Shown here piece after piece: positions 1 to 8,082 of a stretch of DNA of 13,959 nucleotides (position 1 is the stretch's first letter; each line of letters begins with the position of its first letter). The notes under the pieces were generated by a model that saw only the letters and a program-made list of their open reading frames with translations, ran no database searches and had not been told where the DNA came from. The stretch covers positions 1 to 13,959 of the forward strand of contig DLXM01000083.1 in the NCBI GenBank assembly GCA_003448835.1. The letters are read 5' to 3'. The stretch comes from Bacteroidota bacterium. GTDB lineage: Bacteria; Bacteroidota; Rhodothermia; Balneolales; HLUCCA01. The translations under genes were made by a program, and so were the position numbers.

Positions 1-1680
1 ATCGTTGTACTGGTAACTCATACCAAAGTCAGCCGTAAGAGCATGACCTTCCATGGTGTTTGTAGCAAAATTAAAGTATTGGTTCGTACTATATGATGCA
101 GACTGTTGCCATGAACTTGATGCGTATCCGCCTAAAGCAGCAGCTGAGATTGTTCTGGCAGTTTTTTGTCCATACCACTGGTCATCGTTACCGGTCATGA
201 TATCAGCAGATACTTCAGAACGGAATTGAAGGGTTGGATGAAGCTGATAAGCTAAATAACCGGTTCCGGTAGAACGCATTGTTGTCACGTTATACTTGGA
301 ATTTGCTGCATGGAGCAAACCATTTGCATACACGGTCTCATTGTTGTATTCAAGAGAAGGCACATAATTTGGAAGTGCATCTTCTTCTGGATAAAAGATA
401 GGTGATATCGGAGGTAACGCAATCAACTGAATTGGAGTTGAGAATGCGTTATCATTCGATACACGTTCATGGAAAGATCGTCCGGCAGAAATATTCATAC
501 CCATACTGATACGATCATTAGCTTTGTGATCTAATTTAATACGAGTTGAAATTCTCTGGAAGCGATCTTTTATCAAAATACCATCTTGATCACTAAGGTG
601 CCCACTTACAAAAAAAGTAGTACGATCGTTACCACCGGAAGCGGACAAGTCATGTGAGTACATACCGGCATCCTGAAATGCTGCATCTACCCAATTGGTA
701 TTAACGGCACACTGCTCGAGTGATTGTAAACAACCTCTCCAGTTGGTGTACTGTGACATATAATCCAGTTCACCATCCCAATAGTTCTGATAAACAGTGC
801 CTGAACCTAGTATTGCATCAGTATTTGCTGCTGCTTGTCGTGAGTACTCAACATACTCCTTAGCATTTAGCATTTCTACTTTGTTTGTTGGTTCACTGGT
901 ACCGAACTGATAAGTATAGTTGAAGTTAGTCCGACCTGAGCGTCCACTTTTTGTAGTAATCAGAACAACACCATTGGCAGCTCTGGATCCGTAGATAGCG
1001 GCAGCTGATGCATCCTTGAGAACCTGAATGGACTCAACATCGTTAAAGTTAAACTGTGACAATGGATTCGTTTGAGCAGAACTCAAAGAGAAATCATCCA
1101 TAACGATCGGTACACCATCAACGACATATAGTGGTTGATTACTGGCAGATACAGAGGATGAACCACGGACACGCATTTGAATACCTTGTCCAAGTTTACC
1201 GTTGTTCTGTTGAATATGCACACCGGCCAGACGGCCTTGCATTGCATTTTCAATCGTGTTAACCGGTGCAAATTGAATTTCTTCACCACGGACTGAAGCA
1301 ATAGCCCCTGTTACTTCGCGACGAGAAACTTCACCGTATCCCAAAACAACAACTTGATCCAAACCGACGACATCGGCTTCAAGTTGAATGTCTAGAGAAA
1401 CATCCGCATTGGTAATATTTACTGATTGGGTAACCCGTTTGTAACCGATGTATGTGGTTACGAGTTGGTAGGAACCCGGTGAAAGATTAATAGAATAGCG
1501 ACCATTGACGTCAGTTACTGACCCTCTGTTGAGAGAAGGTACAGCCACGTTAACACCAATGAGAGCTTCTCCGGAGGAAGCATCTGTTACACGGCCGGAC
1601 AGAGTAAAGCCCTGTGCAAATACTTCACCAACCGTAAAGCACATTAATGCCAACAGAATGGTATAGATTTTCCTTTTCAT
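1..1680 (-). CDS. SusC/RagA-family TonB-linked outer-membrane transporter, C-terminus cut by window edge
   Basis: This is the N-terminal 560 codons of a TonB-dependent outer-membrane importer; the reading frame is open to the first base of the window. Family members have about 1000 residues, so roughly the last 400-450, most of the barrel, are missing. The start is the ATG at 1680, followed by a signal peptide (MKRKIYTILLALMCF, ending near VFAQ at residues 20-23). Next come a CarboxypepD_reg-like beta domain (about 25-102, with GRVTD and VTDVNGRYS) and the plug (about 110-245), with the family motifs VVVLGYG, QGRLAGV, PLYVVDGVPI and VLKDASAAAIYGSRAANGV. From about residue 250 the beta-barrel begins. 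It is divergent from the complete SusC-SusD pair, but its motifs are of a different SusC subtype (VVVLGYG against VVTAFGINREEK), so it is not a recent duplicate. A SusD partner would be expected downstream, outside the window. The substrate is unknown. The upstream Shine-Dalgarno is weak (AAGAAC). Confidence 0.95.
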   Translation of the reverse strand, partial: MKRKIYTILLALMCFTVGEVFAQGFTLSGRVTDASSGEALIGVNVAVPSLNRGSVTDVNGRYSINLSPGSYQLVTTYIGYKRVTQSVNITNADVSLDIQLEADVVGLDQVVVLGYGEVSRREVTGAIASVRGEEIQFAPVNTIENAMQGRLAGVHIQQNNGKLGQGIQMRVRGSSSVSASNQPLYVVDGVPIVMDDFSLSSAQTNPLSQFNFNDVESIQVLKDASAAAIYGSRAANGVVLITTKSGRSGRTNFNYTYQFGTSEPTNKVEMLNAKEYVEYSRQAAANTDAILGSGTVYQNYWDGELDYMSQYTNWRGCLQSLEQCAVNTNWVDAAFQDAGMYSHDLSASGGNDRTTFFVSGHLSDQDGILIKDRFQRISTRIKLDHKANDRISMGMNISAGRSFHERVSNDNAFSTPIQLIALPPISPIFYPEEDALPNYVPSLEYNNETVYANGLLHAANSKYNVTTMRSTGTGYLAYQLHPTLQFRSEVSADIMTGNDDQWYGQKTARTISAAALGGYASSSWQQSASYSTNQYFNFATNTMEGHALTADFGMSYQYND

Positions 1681-1750
1681 ATTGTATTGTTTTAGTTCTT
1701 AATTGATCGACACAATTAGTATCTCTAATCACACCTCATTTGTAGTTGTC

Positions 1751-1765
1751 TTAAGACTTGAGACA
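1751..1765 (+). repeat. 15-bp direct repeat, copy 1
   Basis: TTAAGACTTGAGACA differs by one base from copy 2 at 2152-2166, in the same orientation. It lies 71 bp upstream of the minus-strand SusC start. It could be a shared regulator site, but that is inference; only the repetition is seen. Confidence 0.5.
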
Positions 1766-2151
1766 CCCTACAAAATTATAGCTCCCATACAATACCTAAT
1801 AGAATGGACTCTTACAAGTATTTTCGTGCATTTTTATGTCCTAAGTCATGAAAAATTGACGTTATATATACGTTGGAAAAGCGGTTTTAATAGATAGACT
1901 ATACAAAAAACGATAAAAATACGTAAATATTCGTAGTTGGCATATAAGTTCTGAACGTCATCAAATTGTAAAATTGGTGTAAAAAAAATGTTAATTAGAT
2001 ATTGCATTTCGCCTAAAACTTCCTCACATTAACCACACATCACAATTTAAAAGGTGAAGTAACAACGATAAATCAACGAATATGTCGCCAAATCCAGGTA
2101 GGTAGGTCAATTTGAGGTGTAATTTACAGTCAAGATAGTAAGCTTATTTAT

Positions 2152-2166
2152 TTAAGATTTGAGACA
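2152..2166 (+). repeat. 15-bp direct repeat, copy 2
   Basis: TTAAGATTTGAGACA matches copy 1 at 1751-1765 at 14 of 15 positions. It lies 35 bp before the plus-strand SusC start and overlaps the imperfect TAnnTTTG-like element at 2153-2161, so it sits where a promoter or an operator next to one could be. Confidence 0.5.
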
Positions 2167-2201
2167 TATTAATATCTAGAAACAATAATTGAGGTCACTT
2201 T

Positions 2202-5200
2202 ATGGTCAAAAAACTGCTTATAGCAGTACTTTTCGCTATGCTGGCTATTCCTGCAGCATTGTCTGCACAGACTGGTTCTGTAACAGGAAAAGTAACAGAT
2301 GGTGCGAACGGTACTGAATTAACAGGTGCCAATGTCTTCATACAGCAACTACAACTAGGTGCTGTCACTGATTTGGAGGGTAACTACTCCATCCCTAACG
2401 TTCCAGCCGGAACATACCAAGTACGCGTAACTTTCGTAGGCTACTTACCATACTCAACTTCTGTCACTGTAACAAGTGGACAAGCTGCGGTATTGAATGT
2501 AACTATGCAAGCTGAGTTGTTCGACTTGGATGATTTGGTAGTAACAGCTTTCGGTATTAACCGGGAGGAAAAATCTGTCGGATATTCAATCCAACAGGTT
2601 GATGGTGGACAACTTGCGTCAATCGACCAAGGTAACATCGTCGGTGCTCTTGCAGGTAAAGTTGCAGGTGTACAGGTAATTGGTTCAGCCGGTGCTAACA
2701 TCGGTGGTTCAGAAAAAATTCGTATTCGTGGTACAAACGGTCTTTCAGACGGTCAGCCACTTTTCGTAATTGACGGAACACCAGTTAGTAATAGCACATT
2801 CTCATCATCTGGTGGGGGTCGTGACTATGGTAACTTAATTTCTGACTTAAACCTTCAAGATGTTGCTTCTGTAACTGTACTTAAAGGTGCTGCTGCTGCA
2901 GCTCTTTATGGTAACCGGGCTTCTGATGGGGTTATCATTATTAATACTAAGACAGGTACCAGATCAGCTGCCGGTGGATCTAATTTCCGTATTGATTTCA
3001 GCAACAGTACACATTTTGACAATGTTTACATACTTCCTGACTATCAAAATGAATACGGTGGTGGATATACCCAAGCCTGGATTCCAGTTGTAGATCCACG
3101 TGATGGTCAAACATATAATCGTTTGAACTATGCTGCGGATGAGAGCTGGGGACCAAAAATGGATGGTACATTATATCGTCCGTGGTATTCCTGGTTTGAT
3201 AATGACTTTGATGGTGATGGCGTTAGTGATTACGGTAAAACAATTCCGCTTTCACCTCAAGAAGACAACGTTCGCGAGTTCTTCGAACAAGGTGTGAGAG
3301 TTGCCAATAACTTGTCTGTCAGTGGTGGTACTGCTACTTCTGCATTCAGACTCGGGGTTGGTAACAGTATGCAAAGTGGTGTTATGCCAAATTCAAATTT
3401 AGATCGTGCAAACGTATCATTTAATGGTTCTTTGAGCCACAATGATCGATTTACCTCATCTATCTCGTTCAACTACACCAATACTAAAGGTGAAGGTCGT
3501 CCTGCTCAAGGTTATAGCCCTGTTCAAGGTAACCCAATGCAATCATTTAATCAGTGGTTCCAGCGTCAGTTGAGCATGAAAGAACTTAAAAACTATCGTG
3601 CTGCTGATGGAACTTTGGGATCATGGAACATTCGTTCTCCTTCCGATTTGCGTCCATTATATTGGGATTCACCATTCTTCAGTGTTTACGAAAACGTTGC
3701 AACTGATGATCGTAATCGTGTTTTTGGTAATTTTGCTCTTAGCTATGTACTTACCGATAACTTGCAAGTTACTGGTAAGATTCACCTCGATACTTATGAT
3801 CTGGTTATCTCTGACCGTATCGCAACTGGTGGTCTTGAGCAAGATTGGTTTAGAACTGCTCAATACACTAACCGTGAGATGAACTACGAATTAGGACTTC
3901 AATATTCTAAAGATTTTGAAGATTTCTCATTCAATGGTTTTGCAGGTACTAACTACCGTATCGAAAAATACAACTCTGCAATTATGTCAACCGTAGGTGG
4001 ACTTTCTTCAGAGAACTACTTTAACATCGCTGCTTCTATTGACAGACCTTCTGTAAGTAATTACATGCGTGATAAAGAAGTTGGTAGTGTATATGGTACT
4101 ATGACACTTGGTTTTAGAGATCTTGTTTATTTGGATCTTACTGGTCGTAATGACTGGTCATCAGCATTGCCTGATGACAATAACTCATACTTCTATTATG
4201 GTGCTTCTACTAGTTTAGTGTTTACTGAGCTAGGTTTCTTCCGTGATCAGAATGTACTGAGTTTTGGTAAAATACGTGCTTCTATCGCTCAAGTAGGTGC
4301 AGATGTTGGACCTTACAACATTTATTCAAGTTGGGGATCAGGAACTTCATACAGTAACCTTCCTGCTCAAACTTTACCTAACTCGATTAATAATGCTGAC
4401 TTGAGAGCTGCTGTATCATCAGACTATGAATTAGGTCTTGATTTGAGATTCCTTGAAGGTAAAATCAGAACTGACATTACCTACTACCAGTCTATTAAAG
4501 AAGATGAAATTCTTTCTTTGACAGTACCTGGATCAAGTGGTTTCACAACAGCTATTGTTAACGCTGGTAAGTTCACAACTAAAGGTTGGGAATTCCAACT
4601 TGCCGGTACACCAATTGAAAACCGTGACTTCTCTCTTGATTTTGCATTAAACTGGGCTGCAAGTGATTCACGTGTTGATAAACTTGCTGAAGGTTTAACT
4701 GCTCGTCAGTTAGAAGGAGCATCCTTTGGACTTGCATTGTTCGCTCGTGAGGGTGAAGAATGGGGTAAAGCAGTGACTACTGGTAGTTATGGTGGATATT
4801 TGATCCATGATAATGGTCAGCGAATTGTTGGTACCAATGGTCAATATGCTCGTCAATCAAACAAAGACCTGGGAAGTATTCTTCCTGATTGGACTGGTGG
4901 ATTCCGTACTGATCTACGTTATAAAAACTTCGGATTCAGTGCATTCCTCGAATTCCAAAAAGGTGGTCAATTCTACTCTATCTCCAAAATGTTTGGCGCA
5001 TACTCAGGTATGACCAAAGAAACTACTTCAGCTAACTTGCTTGGTAATCCACAACGTGACCCAGTACTTACAAGTGCCGGACAATCCGTTTCAACTGTAT
5101 TACTTGCAAATGCTGCACCTAATTCAGGTGGTGTATATGTTTCTGGTGTTAATGCCAACGGTGAGCCTGTTGAGTACTTGACAGATTCTTATACATATTG

Positions 5201-5486
5201 GGGTAACCTCTTCTTGAATAAAGAAGCCTGGTTATTTGATGCTTCTTACGTTAAACTGAAAGAAATCAAACTTACCTACAATATTCCTACAGAGTCACTA
5301 TCAAGAACTCCGTTCAAACGAGCCAGCGTATCCTTGGATATGTACAATGTACTTCTCCTTTATGCTTCAACAGAAGGTGTTGATCCGTCTATCATTCAAA
5401 ATGGTACTGCAGGATTCTCATTCTGGGAAGGTGGGGGACTACCTGGAACCCGTTCAATCGGATTTAACATCAATGTTGGACTTTAA
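2202..5486 (+). CDS. SusC/RagA-family TonB-linked outer-membrane transporter (complete, 1094 aa)
   Basis: This is a TonB-dependent importer of the outer membrane, forming the channel of a SusCD complex; energy would come from TonB-ExbBD. Length is typical for the family. A signal peptide (MVKKLLIAVLFAMLAIPAAL, cleavage near SAQ at 21-23) is followed by a CarboxypepD_reg-like domain (about 25-105, GKVTDG and VTDLEGNYS). The plug spans about 110-250, with VVTAFGINREEKSVGYS, AGKVAGVQV, PLFVIDGTPV and VLKGAAAAALYGNRASDGV. The rest is the barrel, ending in PGTRSIGFNINVGL. Residues 333-343 (DNDFDGDGVSD) form a calcium-loop-like DxDxDG motif. The start has GAGG 7 bases upstream. The SusD gene follows after 18 bp, so they are probably cotranscribed. 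Arginine is mostly CGT (13 of the first 21), unlike the metal-efflux genes, which suggests high expression. The cargo (glycan, peptide or other) cannot be told from sequence. Confidence 0.97.
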   Translation: MVKKLLIAVLFAMLAIPAALSAQTGSVTGKVTDGANGTELTGANVFIQQLQLGAVTDLEGNYSIPNVPAGTYQVRVTFVGYLPYSTSVTVTSGQAAVLNVTMQAELFDLDDLVVTAFGINREEKSVGYSIQQVDGGQLASIDQGNIVGALAGKVAGVQVIGSAGANIGGSEKIRIRGTNGLSDGQPLFVIDGTPVSNSTFSSSGGGRDYGNLISDLNLQDVASVTVLKGAAAAALYGNRASDGVIIINTKTGTRSAAGGSNFRIDFSNSTHFDNVYILPDYQNEYGGGYTQAWIPVVDPRDGQTYNRLNYAADESWGPKMDGTLYRPWYSWFDNDFDGDGVSDYGKTIPLSPQEDNVREFFEQGVRVANNLSVSGGTATSAFRLGVGNSMQSGVMPNSNLDRANVSFNGSLSHNDRFTSSISFNYTNTKGEGRPAQGYSPVQGNPMQSFNQWFQRQLSMKELKNYRAADGTLGSWNIRSPSDLRPLYWDSPFFSVYENVATDDRNRVFGNFALSYVLTDNLQVTGKIHLDTYDLVISDRIATGGLEQDWFRTAQYTNREMNYELGLQYSKDFEDFSFNGFAGTNYRIEKYNSAIMSTVGGLSSENYFNIAASIDRPSVSNYMRDKEVGSVYGTMTLGFRDLVYLDLTGRNDWSSALPDDNNSYFYYGASTSLVFTELGFFRDQNVLSFGKIRASIAQVGADVGPYNIYSSWGSGTSYSNLPAQTLPNSINNADLRAAVSSDYELGLDLRFLEGKIRTDITYYQSIKEDEILSLTVPGSSGFTTAIVNAGKFTTKGWEFQLAGTPIENRDFSLDFALNWAASDSRVDKLAEGLTARQLEGASFGLALFAREGEEWGKAVTTGSYGGYLIHDNGQRIVGTNGQYARQSNKDLGSILPDWTGGFRTDLRYKNFGFSAFLEFQKGGQFYSISKMFGAYSGMTKETTSANLLGNPQRDPVLTSAGQSVSTVLLANAAPNSGGVYVSGVNANGEPVEYLTDSYTYWGNLFLNKEAWLFDASYVKLKEIKLTYNIPTESLSRTPFKRASVSLDMYNVLLLYASTEGVDPSIIQNGTAGFSFWEGGGLPGTRSIGFNINVGL

Positions 5487-5504
5487 ACCGAACGGGGTAC
5501 GAAT

Positions 5505-6977
5505 ATGAACACAATTCAAAGAAAAACTATGAAGCTTAAAACAAGCTCAAAAGCCTTAGCCGTACTACTCGCATTCGTGATGGTAAGTTGCGACTTTGGT
5601 GATATTAACGTAGATCCGAATGCACCATCCGTGGTGAAAACAGATCTGTTAATTACGAATACACTTCGTTCAGTAAGTGATGTAGTAGGTGGATCTGCTT
5701 TGTCAGGTGCTATCCTAACACAACAAATTGCTGAAACGCAGTATGATGATGCTTCACGTTACTCAACAACGACGTTCGATTTTAACGGTTGGTATACAGG
5801 TCCATTGATGGATCTTCAAACCATTATAAATCTGAATACGGATGAAGCAACAGCAGCTGACGCCCTAACAGGTGGATCTAATGCTAATCAAATTGCTTAC
5901 GCTCGTATTATGAAGGTATACTTCTTTAGTATGCTTACCGATCGATGGGGGATGATTCCTTACTCAGCCGCGCTGCAAGGAACTGGTAACCTTCGTCCTT
6001 CATATGATACTCAGGAAGCAATTTACACCGACATGATCAACGAGCTTAAAGCTGCAGTTGCTCAAATTGACGGTGGTGCTGGTATCCGTGGTGATTTTAT
6101 TCTTAATGGTAACATGGCACGCTGGGCTCAGTTTGCTAATTCATTAAGAATGAAACTTGCTATGCGTATTGCAGATCGTAATGCTTCACTTGCTTCTTCA
6201 GAGTTCGCAAGTGCTGTAAGTGCGGGTGCAATCACAGCAGACATTATGTATCCATATTTGGCTGAAGGCGCAAACCAGAATCCTTGGTATGGCCGTTTTG
6301 AAACCAGAACGGATTATGCAATATCCGATATTTTGGCTGACTATATGCTTCCATTGAATGATTATCGTGTTGTACGATATGCTGATCCTACTCCGAACAA
6401 GAGTAATGGTGATGGTGTAACAACATTCGACGAAGTTGTAGGAATGCCATACAGTCATCCGAATCCAGGTGGAATTGAGAATGCTGATATTTCATTCCCT
6501 GGAATAGCTATCCGTGCTCAAAATGCTCCGCTACCGATCATTACAGTTGCTGAAGTTCACTTTTTTATGGCAGAAGCTGTAGAAAGAGGATTCATCTCAG
6601 GTAGTGCTGCTGATCATTATCGTTCAGCTATTGAAGCGTCCTGGAGACAGTGGAATGTATATGATGCTGCAAACTTTGATGCTTTCATGGCAACAGACGC
6701 AGTAACATATTCATCAGCTAACTGGAAAGAAAAAATCGGTATGCAAAAATGGGTTGCGCTTTATCCAAACGGACTCGAGGCATGGGCTGAGTGGAGACGT
6801 TTAGATTGGCCACAACTCACACCACATGAATTGGCTTTAAACCCAAGTGGTTTAATTCCGGTTCGTCACTCATATCCAACTACTGAAGTTCAATTGAATA
6901 AAGAGAACTACGATGCAGCTGTTGCATCACAGGGTGCTGATAATGGTGATACCAAATTGTGGTGGGATGTGAATTAA
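5505..6977 (+). CDS. SusD/RagB-family nutrient-binding outer-membrane lipoprotein (SusD-like_2 type, 490 aa)
   Basis: This is the surface lipoprotein partner of the SusC channel just upstream; in known SusCD complexes it acts as a hinged lid that captures substrate. The N-terminus has a basic stretch, a hydrophobic core (ALAVLLAFVMVSC) and a lipid-attachment cysteine at residue 29. An acidic residue follows directly (CDFGD), loosely like a Bacteroidota surface-export signal. The segment DINVDPNAP just after is typical of SusD-like_2 proteins, as is GLEAWAEWRR at 423-432 near the C-terminus. The body looks alpha-helical, as expected for TPR-based SusD folds. I chose the ATG at 5505 because GGGG lies 7 bases upstream; a second in-frame ATG at 5529 would give a shorter, more usual signal peptide and cannot be excluded. 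No glycan-degrading enzyme is adjacent, so nothing points to a specific polysaccharide. Confidence 0.95.
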   Translation: MNTIQRKTMKLKTSSKALAVLLAFVMVSCDFGDINVDPNAPSVVKTDLLITNTLRSVSDVVGGSALSGAILTQQIAETQYDDASRYSTTTFDFNGWYTGPLMDLQTIINLNTDEATAADALTGGSNANQIAYARIMKVYFFSMLTDRWGMIPYSAALQGTGNLRPSYDTQEAIYTDMINELKAAVAQIDGGAGIRGDFILNGNMARWAQFANSLRMKLAMRIADRNASLASSEFASAVSAGAITADIMYPYLAEGANQNPWYGRFETRTDYAISDILADYMLPLNDYRVVRYADPTPNKSNGDGVTTFDEVVGMPYSHPNPGGIENADISFPGIAIRAQNAPLPIITVAEVHFFMAEAVERGFISGSAADHYRSAIEASWRQWNVYDAANFDAFMATDAVTYSSANWKEKIGMQKWVALYPNGLEAWAEWRRLDWPQLTPHELALNPSGLIPVRHSYPTTEVQLNKENYDAAVASQGADNGDTKLWWDVN

Positions 6978-7046
6978 TTCACCCATGGGAAATTTTCCCC
7001 ACAAGATCAGTTAACAACTAAACCTGTTTACTGATTGACCTCAAAG

Positions 7047-7085
7047 CTAACCCTTGCCGGTAACCCGGTGAGGGTTAGTTTTTTT
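7047..7085 (+). terminator. Strong intrinsic terminator after the SusCD operon
   Basis: An outer stem CTAACCCT (7047-7054) pairs perfectly with AGGGTTAG (7071-7078). Two G-U pairs and an inner CCGG/CCGG stem (7057-7060 with 7065-7068) extend it to 14 pairs closed by a TAAC loop. Seven T residues follow (7079-7085). It lies 69 bp after the SusD stop. For transcripts coming from the opposite side the two G-U pairs become A-C mismatches and only a short CTTTG follows, so it should work mainly on the plus strand. The T-tract overlaps the stop codon of the convergent AraC-type gene. Confidence 0.93.
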
Positions 7086-7650
7086 ATATCTCATCCAATC
7101 TTGTACGCTCTTCATTCTCCGGTGATTTGAACTCACGTACCGTTAAACCAGTTAATTGTTTGAATTGTGTTGATAAATGTTGAACACTCGAATAGCCCAT
7201 TTTCCAGGCAATTTCACTCAGGGTTAATTCATCGTAGGTTATTAACTCTTTTACCCGTTCAACTTTAAGCTTTAAGAAGTATTTTTCGACCGTATCCCCG
7301 GTAACTTCTGAAAATGTCCGACTAATCTGCTGGTAATTCAATTTTAGGTCTTCCGCAAGCATTACTGAAATCTTGAATTGATGTTCTCCATTTTCTAATC
7401 TCTCCAATAAACGGATCATGGCTGCCTTAATCTGAGCAACCAATTGCTCATCTTTATCATAAATCAATTCAAATCCAACCTCACGAAGTTGCCAATCAAG
7501 GCGATCTTTGTTGATTTCAAAGTCATCTTGTTCTACGTTTACTTCACCTAGTTTTAGATTTGATATCGTTAAACCATTTTTAGTCAGAATCCTGTCAACA
7601 GTCTGTATACATCTATCACAGACCATATTTTTGATGTGTAATTTAGCCAT
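7084..7650 (-). CDS. AraC-family transcriptional regulator with N-terminal CxxC heavy-metal-associated domain (188 aa)
   Basis: This is a cytoplasmic DNA-binding regulator, probably metal-responsive. Residues 1-65 look like a small HMA-type (ferredoxin-fold) domain: KNMVCDRC puts Cys11 and Cys14 in the position of the GMxCxxC metal site of copper chaperones and P-type ATPases. Residues about 95-176 form the AraC double helix-turn-helix: first helix pair around AEDLKLNYQQISRTFSEVTG, the second in LTLSEIAWKMGYSSVQHLS followed by TQFKQLTGLTVREFK. At 188 residues it is shorter than typical AraC proteins because no cupin-like sensor domain is present. Similar HMA-AraC proteins are known beside heavy-metal exporters in Bacteroidota (recalled, not searched). 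It is divergent from the CusA-family cluster, so it most likely controls that cluster and perhaps itself. The start (ATG at 7650) has no clear Shine-Dalgarno. Its stop codon (7086-7084) overlaps the T-tract of the SusCD terminator. Confidence 0.9.
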   Translation of the reverse strand: MAKLHIKNMVCDRCIQTVDRILTKNGLTISNLKLGEVNVEQDDFEINKDRLDWQLREVGFELIYDKDEQLVAQIKAAMIRLLERLENGEHQFKISVMLAEDLKLNYQQISRTFSEVTGDTVEKYFLKLKVERVKELITYDELTLSEIAWKMGYSSVQHLSTQFKQLTGLTVREFKSPENEERTRLDEI

Positions 7651-7693
7651 AGAACATAATCTTGAACATTTAAAACGGCATTTTGTACTTTAA

Positions 7694-7720
7694 ATATATA
7701 ATAATTCAGGTATTATATAT
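7694..7720. promoter_or_regulatory. Perfect 10-bp inverted repeat upstream of the AraC-type regulator (candidate operator)
   Basis: ATATATAATA (7694-7703) and TATTATATAT (7711-7720) are exact reverse complements with a 7-base spacer (ATTCAGG). The repeat is 43 bp before the regulator start. It may be an operator or a promoter-proximal structure. Arms made only of A and T occur by chance more easily in such AT-rich DNA, so confidence is low. Confidence 0.35.
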
Positions 7721-7906
7721 GCAACTCATAATAACGCTGAACGATATGGTTATTGTAATTAATCTCCAAAAGATAGTCATACTTTACTTTGTTTGAATTA
7801 CTTTTTGAGATATCAACAATTTGCAAAAATGAGTTATTCACAAATTAGAATTTAATAATGTTGATTTTACTGAATATATGACGTACTTTCTAAAAGTTAT
7901 TAACAA

Positions 7907-7921
7907 TGTACTTAGTACTTA
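7907..7921. promoter_or_regulatory. Palindromic tandem element GTACTTAGTACTTA (candidate operator)
   Basis: GTACTTA is repeated twice head to tail (7908-7914 and 7915-7921), and GTACT-T-AGTAC within it is a palindrome. ACTTAGTACTT (7910-7920) recurs with one change as ACTTAGTATTT (8561-8571) just before the CusA gene. Repetition before two genes of the cluster hints at a regulator site; function is inferred. Confidence 0.3.
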
Positions 7922-8082
7922 TCAACAGGTCTGCGATGTCAAATTGGCGTTCATTGGTGCTCAAAATAACGATTGTTTTAGTGATAGCTGTCGTCGTTCT
8001 AACTGGATGACTGCTCAGAGTATCACAAAAAAACAGCATCATTTATTAAATTATTACTCACGCATAATTCTTATATTTTGAC

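Larger units (their letters stand above)
1681..2201. other. Divergent intergenic region between two SusC genes (521 bp)
   Basis: I see no convincing gene here. An open frame of 64 codons (1703-1897, plus) has no recognisable domain, no good ribosome binding site and AT-driven composition. The region must hold both SusC promoters. On the minus strand, TAATTTTG (1778 to 1771) matches the Bacteroidota -7 consensus TAnnTTTG, but I find no TTTG at the expected -33 spacing. On the plus strand, TAAGATTTG (2153-2161) resembles the element with one extra base. Other features are an A8 tract (1981-1988), three tandem AGGT units (2096-2107), and a 15-bp direct repeat with one mismatch (1751-1765 and 2152-2166). 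GAGG at 2191-2194, 7 bases before the ATG at 2202, is the ribosome binding site of the plus-strand SusC gene. Confidence 0.6.
7651..8082. other. Divergent intergenic region between regulator and metal-efflux cluster (432 bp)
   Basis: This AT-rich stretch must hold the regulator promoter and probably the promoter of the efflux cluster. A 67-codon open frame (7878-8081, plus) has no recognisable domain and ends 1 bp before the next gene; I regard it as chance. Visible structure: a perfect AT-only inverted repeat (7694-7703 and 7711-7720), and the hexamer GTACTT at 7685, 7883, 7908 and 7915, the last two forming a tandem GTACTTA pair. TACTTTG (7785-7791) is close to TAnnTTTG but one base short, so I make no firm promoter call. 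Confidence 0.55.

Noticed and set aside
1703..1897. 64-codon open frame in the divergent SusC gap
   Set aside because: No domain, no Shine-Dalgarno, AT-driven composition, and it lies where promoters are needed.
2096..2107. Tandem AGGT x3
   Set aside because: Three units of a tetramer are too few to call a phase-variable repeat, and they are 95 bp from the start codon.
6971..7000. GGGAAA-T-TTTCCC palindrome just after the SusD stop
   Set aside because: The centre of one base cannot form an RNA loop, and the real terminator is clear at 7047-7085.
7878..8081. 67-codon open frame before the cysteine-rich gene
   Set aside because: The translation has no signal, domain or plausible motif, no ribosome binding site is seen, and it occupies the presumed promoter region. 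The near-overlap with the GTG at 8083 seems accidental.
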